Assembly: GCF_001941975.2 (NCBI RefSeq)
Contig: NZ_CP146991.1
Span: forward strand, 3,283,001 to 3,347,000
Origin: Sporomusa sphaeroides DSM 2875
GTDB taxonomy: Bacteria; Bacillota; Negativicutes; Sporomusales; Sporomusaceae
Length of the DNA: 64,000 nt
Direction of reading: 5' to 3'
A program made the translations under genes and the position numbers. The notes under the pieces are model-generated. The model was not told the origin of the DNA. It did not search any database and saw only the letters and a list, made by a program, of their open reading frames with translations. Below, in pieces: positions 58,744 through 64,000 of the stretch (position 1 is the stretch's first letter; the number at the start of each line of letters is the position of its first letter).

Positions 58744-60635
58744 TAAGAGGCTACGCATTAGTTGAGTAGCCGACTTCTCACACCACCGTACGTACGGATC
58801 CGTATACGGCGGTTCAATAGCTTAAGTGCAATACCTCGTATCTTTTGGCTATATCATCATAGCCGATGGATGCGAGGTATTCGTTCGTTAATGACCTGCA
58901 TAAAATCCAGCTACCTGCAATACGCCAATATCCTAGTCGGGAATAAGACCATTCTCTAGCCTTCTGCTTTGGTATACCGTGGAGCATGAGGTTCTTAAAT
59001 TTTGCGGAGGGTTTCTTCCACTGTTTCCAAAAGATTTGCCTTATTCTTCGGCGTATCCATTCGTTAAGAGATTTTATCTTGGAACTCATTTCAGCTATTG
59101 CATAATAGCCTAACCATCCGGTTGTATATTTCCTGATATTGTTTAGAATTGCCGGGATAGGCTTGGCTTGCTTTCTGCTTGTTAATTGCCTGATTTTGTT
59201 CTTGAATTTCTCCATCGACTTGGCATGTGGCCGTATACCCATTCTTTTCCCTGTCTTAAATAGGGAAAAACCTAGGAATTTAAGTTTTAATGGGCTCCCC
59301 GCCTTGCTCTTTTCCTGGTTTACCTTAAGTTTTAATTTGTTCTCAAGATATTTCGTGCTGCTGGTCATTACCCGCTCGGCCGCTCTTTGACTTTTGACGT
59401 AAATATTGCAGTCGTCCGCATACCTTACAAACTTATGACCTCTGCTTTCCAGCATTCGGTCGAAAGCCGTAAGGTATATGTTGCTGAGAAGTGGTGAAAG
59501 GTTGCCTCCTTGTGGCGTTCCCTCCGTTGTCGGACTGACTAAGCCGTTTGCCATAACGCCGCTCTTTAAGAACTTACGTATCAGCTTGATGACGTGCTCA
59601 TCCTTAATTACTTCTCTTATCCTATCTATGAGAATGTCATGATTGACTGTATCAAAATATTTAGCGAGGTCTATGTCTACGACTCTGATATAACCCTGCT
59701 TATAATATTCTTCGGCCTTCTTCATGGCTTGATGGGCGCTGCGCCCCGGTCGGAAACCGTAGCTGTTTTCGGAGAAATGGGGCTCAAACATGGGTTGCAT
59801 TACCTGTACTACGGCTTGTTGTACCATACGGTCTATGACCGTTGGTACTCCAAGGTTTCTCTTTCCCCCGTCTGGCTTTGGTATTTCTACTCGTCTGACC
59901 GGTTTGGGGTTGTACCATCCGGCACGAATACTTGCCAACAGTTCCTCTTTATGGTCCTTTAGATAGGGCAGCATTTCTTCTACTGCCATTCCGTCAACTC
60001 CCGGAGCGCCGCCGTTTCGCTTTACTCGTAGGTAGGCTGCATTGAGGTTGTCCCTGTGTAATATGGCTTCGAGCAAACGACTTGCACCGTCTTTCTCTGC
60101 GGTTTCAGGCGTAACAATGCTCCGCGCTCCGCTATTACTCTCTGTTTCCAACATACCCTCACACCGGTAGCCGACTTTCGTCGTTTTCTGCTCTCTTTGC
60201 ATTGCTTCACCGTCCTCTCGTTCAAAGACTACTATTGTTCGGTCCTTCCCGGAAAAAAAATCCGGTACTATGACCTCTGCTGACTTCTTGCAATTTAGCC
60301 ATACATCACTGCATGGGTTCTCCGGGTGTCATGGGGTTGCCTATGTCTTTCGGAGCCTTGCGAGACCTCCCCCGTTAAGAGCGATAACCTTCCCCTCATA
60401 TATCTGCTACATTTACACCACAGGGTTCGGGCAGTATTGGACTTTGTTTTAGTTAGCAAACTCGTCCTCCCTGCATATGCCTTATATGTAGTTTCTATTC
60501 GTCAGACCAAGGGTTTGCATTAGGCTTACTTCAGATTCCGCCTCACGGCGGACACCCTTGCCCTCTGCTAACAGTTCCTACTGCCAAGCCTGTAGTGGAC
60601 TTTCACCACCAAGTTATCACCCATTCGAGGCAAAC
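58744..60635 (-). mobile_element. Group II intron (approximate ends)
   Basis: The 5' part (60635-60203) has a structured RNA-like sequence with 'GTGGTGAAAGTCC' and 'GGCAGTAGGAACT' pieces usual in bacterial group II introns. The RT/maturase gene follows, and then a domain V-like hairpin (about 58815-58780, ACCGCCGTATACGG...CCGTACGTACGGTGG) and a domain VI-like stem GGCTAC/GTAGCC (58749-58771). The 5' end lies within about five bases of the T-run of the tRNA terminator, which is the insertion habit of class C introns. Exact splice sites were not determined. Confidence 0.82.
58814..60202 (-). CDS. ltrA: Group II intron reverse transcriptase/maturase
   Basis: A protein of 462 aa. RT domains are visible: 'RRVEIPKPDGGKRNLGVPTV' (near residue 107), 'YGFRPGRSAHQAM' (near 150), 'GTPQGGNLSPLLSNIYL' (near 228) and the catalytic 'VRYADDCNIY' (near 258). 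A maturase X domain follows (about 320-440, 'IRKYTTGWLGYYAIAEM' and 'RRIRQIFWKQWKKP'). There is no HNH endonuclease domain, as in class C introns. The frame is intact, so the intron may be active. Confidence 0.93.
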   Translation of the reverse strand: MQREQKTTKVGYRCEGMLETESNSGARSIVTPETAEKDGASRLLEAILHRDNLNAAYLRVKRNGGAPGVDGMAVEEMLPYLKDHKEELLASIRAGWYNPKPVRRVEIPKPDGGKRNLGVPTVIDRMVQQAVVQVMQPMFEPHFSENSYGFRPGRSAHQAMKKAEEYYKQGYIRVVDIDLAKYFDTVNHDILIDRIREVIKDEHVIKLIRKFLKSGVMANGLVSPTTEGTPQGGNLSPLLSNIYLTAFDRMLESRGHKFVRYADDCNIYVKSQRAAERVMTSSTKYLENKLKLKVNQEKSKAGSPLKLKFLGFSLFKTGKRMGIRPHAKSMEKFKNKIRQLTSRKQAKPIPAILNNIRKYTTGWLGYYAIAEMSSKIKSLNEWIRRRIRQIFWKQWKKPSAKFKNLMLHGIPKQKAREWSYSRLGYWRIAGSWILCRSLTNEYLASIGYDDIAKRYEVLHLSY

Positions 60636-60639
60636 TAAC

Positions 60640-60664
60640 AAAAAGCTTCCGATTTCTCGGAAGC
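60640..60664 (-). terminator. Terminator of the tRNA cluster
   Basis: GCTTCCGA-GAAA-TCGGAAGC followed by TTTTT on the minus strand, 12 bases after the tRNA-Arg 3' end. The intron begins directly behind it. Confidence 0.92.
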
Positions 60665-60675
60665 CTTGATTTCTC

Positions 60676-60751
60676 TGGCACGCCTGGTAGGAATCGAACC
60701 TACGACCAACCGCTTAGAAGGCGGTTGCTCTATCCTCTGAGCTACAGGCGC
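60676..60751 (-). tRNA. tRNA-Arg (anticodon TCT)
   Basis: A complete 76-base cloverleaf with CTTCTAA anticodon loop, GGTTCGATTCC T-arm and encoded CCA. The first acceptor pair is G-U, which is slightly unusual. Confidence 0.95.
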
Positions 60752-60769
60752 ATAATTATGAAAATAGAA

Positions 60770-60843
60770 TGGAGCGGGTGAAGGGAATCGAACCCTCGTA
60801 GCTAGCTTGGAAGGCTAGTGCTCTACCATTGAGCTACACCCGC
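60770..60843 (-). tRNA. tRNA-Gly (anticodon TCC)
   Basis: A 74-base cloverleaf with CTTCCAA anticodon loop, GGTTCGATTCC T-arm, GCGGGTG/CACCCGC acceptor stem and encoded CCA. Confidence 0.96.
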
Positions 60844-60864
60844 AACAAATGGTCATATATGATG

Positions 60865-60941
60865 TGGTCGGAGCGGCAGGATTCGAACCTGCGACCCCCT
60901 GGTCCCAAGCCAGGTACTCTACCAAACTGAGCCACGCCCCG
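60865..60941 (-). tRNA. tRNA-Pro (anticodon TGG)
   Basis: A 77-base cloverleaf with CTTGGGA anticodon loop, GGTTCGAATCC T-arm and encoded CCA. It is the first of three tRNAs in a Pro-Gly-Arg transcript. Confidence 0.96.
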
Positions 60942-61054
60942 TAGTCACAAAACATATTATACTGATATTTCAATTGTTTGTCAAGCAGCTACTTGTAAGG
61001 TATTTTTTACTGCTGCCCAACACCTGTTTCGGCATTGGGCAGCAGCCTGTTATT

Positions 61055-61612
61055 TTACAGATTGCGGTATTTAGCCTGTCCTTCATCATAGAAGTTCCGG
61101 CCTTCACTGTCAATAACAACAATGGCCGGGAAGTCTTCTACCGTTAAGCGGGACAATGCTTCAGGTCCAAGATCCTCGTAAGCTACTACTTCATATTTCT
61201 TAATGGTTTTGGCAATAAGCGCCGCTGCACCGCCGGTGGCGGCAAAATATACGGCACCATGCTCTTTCATGGACTCTACCACTTCCGCCGAACGATAGCC
61301 TTTGCCAATCATGCCACGTAAGCCTTCTTCCAGCATACGCGGAGTGTATGCGTCCATACGGCCGCTGGTGGTGGGGCCGGCTGAACCGATAGCATTGCCT
61401 GGCTTAGCAGGAGCCGGACCGACATAATAGATGATCTGGTCGGTGAAATCAACCGGCAGCTTCTCACCTGCCGCCAAGGCTTCGGTCATACGCTTGTGAG
61501 CAGCATCCCGGGATGTATAGATAGTGCCGGTAATAAGCACCAGGTCACCGGCTTTAAGTTCACAGGCTTTTTCTTTAGTCAACGGGGTGACTATTTTAAT
61601 AGCTTCTTTCAT
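61055..61612 (-). CDS. Class I fumarate hydratase, beta subunit
   Basis: A protein of 185 aa, the C-terminal domain of the two-subunit [4Fe-4S] fumarase/tartrate dehydratase family: 'AGDLVLITGTIYTSRDAAHKRM' region (near residue 21), 'GPAPAKPGNAIGSAGPTTSGRMD' region (near 65) and 'YFAATGGAAALIA' (near 122). With the alpha subunit it interconverts malate and fumarate. L-tartrate dehydratase is the alternative. It lies 12 bases after the alpha gene. Confidence 0.9.
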   Translation of the reverse strand: MKEAIKIVTPLTKEKACELKAGDLVLITGTIYTSRDAAHKRMTEALAAGEKLPVDFTDQIIYYVGPAPAKPGNAIGSAGPTTSGRMDAYTPRMLEEGLRGMIGKGYRSAEVVESMKEHGAVYFAATGGAAALIAKTIKKYEVVAYEDLGPEALSRLTVEDFPAIVVIDSEGRNFYDEGQAKYRNL

Positions 61613-61624
61613 CTGGCGTTCCTC

Positions 61625-62470
61625 CTACAATTCAACTTCGGCATGACGGGTAGCATGACAGTTGATGTTAATCGCCACAGGCAACCCGGCAATATGTGTT
61701 GAATAATATTCAATGTTAACAGCCAGCGCTGTCACCCGGCCGCCAAGGCCTTGCGGACCGACACCTGTATTGTTGACAAGCTCAAGGAATTCTTGTTCCA
61801 GCTTGGCATACTCTTCATGCGGGTTGCGTTTGGTAATAGGGCGCAACAAGGCTTTTTTCGCCAGCAGGGCCGCTTTTTCCATAGTGCCGCCAATGCCAAT
61901 ACCAACAACGATCGGCGGACAGGGATTAGAGCCGGCGTTAAAGATGGTATCAACAAGGAATTTTCTGATTGCCGGCAATCCATCGGACGGCTTGAACATT
62001 TTTAAAGTGCTCATGTTTTCACTGCCAAAGCCTTTGGGAGCCAGGGTAATTTTTAATTTGTCACCAGGAACAATGCTGGTATGCAGTACTGCAGGAGTGT
62101 TATTCCCGGTATTCTTACGGTTAAACAGCGGTTCCATAACCACTGATTTGCGCAGATAGCCTTCGGTATAGCCTTTGGCTACCCCGGCGTTAACGGCATC
62201 TTCTAAATTGCCGCCGGTAATATGGACATCCTGGCCAATCTCCATGAAAATTACCGTCATGCCGGTATCCTGGCAAATAGGCATTTGCTCGTCACGGGCA
62301 ATACAGGCATTTTCTACTAACTGGCCAAGAATGGCTTTGCCCAGGGGTGATTCTTCTCTTTCCTGGCCAGCCTCCAAAGCGGCGCGGATATCATCTGTCA
62401 AATAATAGTTGGCATCAACAGCCAGTTTAGCTACAGCGGCTGTGATTTGAGAAGCTTCAATTGTACGCAT
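61625..62470 (-). CDS. Class I fumarate hydratase, alpha subunit
   Basis: A protein of 281 aa carrying the cluster-binding cysteines in 'QMPICQDTGM' (near residue 60), 'GSNPCPPIVVGIGIGG' (near 180) and 'NINCHATRHAEVEL' (end). Of two adjacent ATGs behind GGAGG, 62470 has the better spacing. The alpha and beta genes form an operon following citC, which suggests joint use of citrate, malate and fumarate. Confidence 0.9.
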   Translation of the reverse strand: MRTIEASQITAAVAKLAVDANYYLTDDIRAALEAGQEREESPLGKAILGQLVENACIARDEQMPICQDTGMTVIFMEIGQDVHITGGNLEDAVNAGVAKGYTEGYLRKSVVMEPLFNRKNTGNNTPAVLHTSIVPGDKLKITLAPKGFGSENMSTLKMFKPSDGLPAIRKFLVDTIFNAGSNPCPPIVVGIGIGGTMEKAALLAKKALLRPITKRNPHEEYAKLEQEFLELVNNTGVGPQGLGGRVTALAVNIEYYSTHIAGLPVAININCHATRHAEVEL

Positions 62471-62537
62471 CATATCCTCCTTTTTAACGGTTACGCGTAA
62501 CTCGTTGTACGATTCGAATCGGTTTAAGACGGTTACA

Positions 62538-63584
62538 TTAATGCCGTGAATGACTGGCTTTAATGCGGGCAATGACAGGCTGAGCCTCCGGTGACAGCAA
62601 ATACTGATAGGTTGTTGCCGGCACCAGTTCTTTGATGGCAGGCCAATTTTCCTGGCGCACGAGTTCTCGCACGCGCGAGGCACTGATGGGCTCACTGCCG
62701 CTCATAATCCGGGGCATAACAGTAAGACTGATTCCATATTGCGGCAATAGGTCAGCCAAAGCTTCGTTATAACTGGAAGTTGTCGCACAATATGGCTCAT
62801 CACCGACATACCGCCTGTCAACACCAAGTGCCGGCGCAATGTAGCGGGCAAATACCGTGGCATCCAGACGGGTCTGAGCTTGAAAAGCAGCCTCCCCCCG
62901 GGTAAAGTAAGCGGGAAAGGTCGCCGCTGAAATAATATATTTTCCGGCAGGCAATACCAGAATATTATCAAATTCGGCCAAACCTTCCTGTACCAGGCGC
63001 AAGCGTACTTCAAAAGGAAACAAAGACCGCTCTTCACTGACAACCAGCACAACAACTGCCTTATTATCTGCGGCTGCCTTGGAAATTACCGCTTTGTGCC
63101 CCAGGGTAAACGGGTTGCAGTTAACAACAAGCGCCGCTCGGGGACCTGCAGGCAGGCTTTCAGCCTTTTTAGCTATTTCCCGGCAATATTCCTCAATCGA
63201 ACCTAAGCCTGCTTCCAGCAGCACGGCGTGCGGTTCGGCGCGGGCTATTTCTTTAAAACCTAATCCGGCGAACATCGGAGCGGCAGTAGGTTTGGTGTAA
63301 ATAAAATAATGATATATGCCGCGCTGTCTGGCCTGCTGCATGAGCTGGCTTACCACATTGGCGGTTAGCCCTTCTCCCTGCAGCCGGGGTGAAACAGCAA
63401 TATTTCGCAGCACTTCACCTGCCAGCGAGCCGGTGGCAACCATCTCCTCATTCTGAAAAAAGGCTACCGTATATTCAACAGCACCGTCAAAAGTGAGGTC
63501 AAAGTCTGCCAAAAAGGCACGGACAGCCTCCACTTCCCGGGTACTGTCAAGGTTAATTTCCCGCATATCATAGTTACCCCACAT
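62538..63584 (-). CDS. citC: [Citrate (pro-3S)-lyase] ligase
   Basis: A protein of 348 aa that acetylates the citrate lyase prosthetic group. An N-terminal GNAT-like domain (about 15-140) is followed by a nucleotidyltransferase domain with 'VVNCNPFTLGHKAVI' (near residue 148) and 'ISASRVRELV' (near 308). GGAGGGG upstream places the start at ATG 63584 (MWGNYD); a longer reading would run into repeat DNA. The citF end lies upstream on the same strand, so this is part of a citrate lyase cluster interrupted by repeats. Confidence 0.88.
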   Translation of the reverse strand: MWGNYDMREINLDSTREVEAVRAFLADFDLTFDGAVEYTVAFFQNEEMVATGSLAGEVLRNIAVSPRLQGEGLTANVVSQLMQQARQRGIYHYFIYTKPTAAPMFAGLGFKEIARAEPHAVLLEAGLGSIEEYCREIAKKAESLPAGPRAALVVNCNPFTLGHKAVISKAAADNKAVVVLVVSEERSLFPFEVRLRLVQEGLAEFDNILVLPAGKYIISAATFPAYFTRGEAAFQAQTRLDATVFARYIAPALGVDRRYVGDEPYCATTSSYNEALADLLPQYGISLTVMPRIMSGSEPISASRVRELVRQENWPAIKELVPATTYQYLLSPEAQPVIARIKASHSRH

Positions 63585-63617
63585 ACACACACACCCCTCC
63601 TTAAAACACCGGCGCCA

Positions 63618-63780
63618 TAGTACCTTATCGCACCTAATTCTTTGGATTATATAGCAGTCTTTTTCCGCCCTGCGTTGTTGTCGTCGCCTTACATATGTCC
63701 GATATGCGCGGCTCCTCCGCCTAGCAGGGCGAAAAAATCCTTGCCATCTAATCTCAAATTTTAGATGCGACAAGGTACTA
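63618..63780. mobile_element. MITE-like element
   Basis: A non-coding element of 163 bp bounded by inverted ends TAGTACCTTATCGCA and TGCGACAAGGTACTA (14 of 15 match). Inside, CGCCCTGC and GCAGGGCG make a second inverted pair. It has the size and form of a miniature inverted-repeat element. Confidence 0.6.
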
Positions 63781-63785
63781 CATGA

Positions 63786-63862
63786 AAAACCGAGATTGCC
63801 ACGCTGGCACTCGCAATGACGGTAAGTCACTTGCCAGGAGGCAGCCGGAGCAATCTCAGGTT
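63786..63862. repeat. Palindromic repeat with GAGATTGC arms
   Basis: ACCGAGATTGC near the left end and GCAATCTCAGGT on the right form the arms of a hairpin of about 77 bases. The 'GAGATTGCCACG...CTCGCAATGAC' core is of a type that recurs widely in bacterial intergenic DNA. Confidence 0.5.
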
Positions 63863-63877
63863 ATGGTCAACATAGTA

Positions 63878-64000
63878 CTAGCCTACTTGTTTTACAACAT
63901 CAATTACCGTACCGTCACGGTACTCAACTACAGCAACAATTTTGTCCTGAGTGGAGATGCTTTCCGGTACACCGGCAATTTTTTCAGCCAGTTCTTTTAA
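63878..64000 (-). CDS. citF: Citrate lyase alpha subunit, C-terminal end
   Basis: The last 40 codons of a gene running in from the right edge: 'TQDKIVAVVEYRDGTVIDVVKQVG'-type ending (shown in part), which matches the C-terminus of CitF, the citrate:acetyl-ACP transferase subunit. citC follows it beyond the repeat elements. Confidence 0.82.
   Translation of the reverse strand, partial: LKELAEKIAGVPESISTQDKIVAVVEYRDGTVIDVVKQVG

Overview
The window looks like chromosomal DNA from an anaerobic, endospore-forming, acetogen-type member of the Negativicutes, most likely close to Sporomusa. No taxonomic search was possible. The signs are several corrinoid methyltransferase sets with methyl-tetrahydrofolate partners, non-pyrrolysine MttB-family methyltransferases beside BCCT carriers, sigma-54 control, a class I fumarase next to citrate lyase genes, a YjcZ-like small spore-type protein and a BclA-like collagen-repeat protein.

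Layout. 0-3.4 kb: start of a DUF169 gene, a YueI-like gene, and the divergent pair cdaR / glycerate kinase. 3.5-20.1 kb: one long minus-strand block read from right to left. It holds a PrpR-N-type sigma-54 activator, glucarate dehydratase, tartronate semialdehyde reductase, a TctBAC tripartite carrier, a UroD-family methyltransferase, a corrinoid protein, a methyl-THF methyltransferase, a DapA-type lyase, a LarA-like protein, an HcxA-like dehydrogenase, a permease and a DUF362 protein. A well-formed -24/-12 promoter with tandem TGTTGCA elements precedes gudD. I read the block as an aldarate pathway joined to an O-demethylase module. 20.3-25.9 kb: small membrane proteins, codBA behind a PyrR-type leader, and a MarR regulator with matching operators, an Fe-S protein and a DUF1638 protein.

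26-44.3 kb: a quaternary-amine island. It has an SPFH protein, a B12-reactivation-domain protein, a chemoreceptor fused to a betaine-binding domain, an ASKHA protein, two BCCT carriers, two MttB-family methyltransferases, two near-identical corrinoid proteins, one methyl-THF methyltransferase, a frameshifted proC and a RocR-like sigma-54 activator. Three matching sigma-54 promoters tie it together, and a vestigial copy of the activator's upstream region records a duplication.

44.3-53.5 kb: a FliD-like protein, perR-katG, a YddG-like exporter, small membrane proteins, the collagen-like protein with seventeen 36-bp repeats, and a cupin. 53.7-58.7 kb: mostly unrecognised small genes, including a DUF2310 gene with an internal deletion, and a SAP-like protein beside an HTH/zinc-ribbon gene interrupted at an A9 tract. 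58.7-60.9 kb: a group II intron placed directly behind the terminator of a Pro-Gly-Arg tRNA cluster. 61-64 kb: fumarase beta and alpha, citC, a MITE-like repeat and the end of citF.
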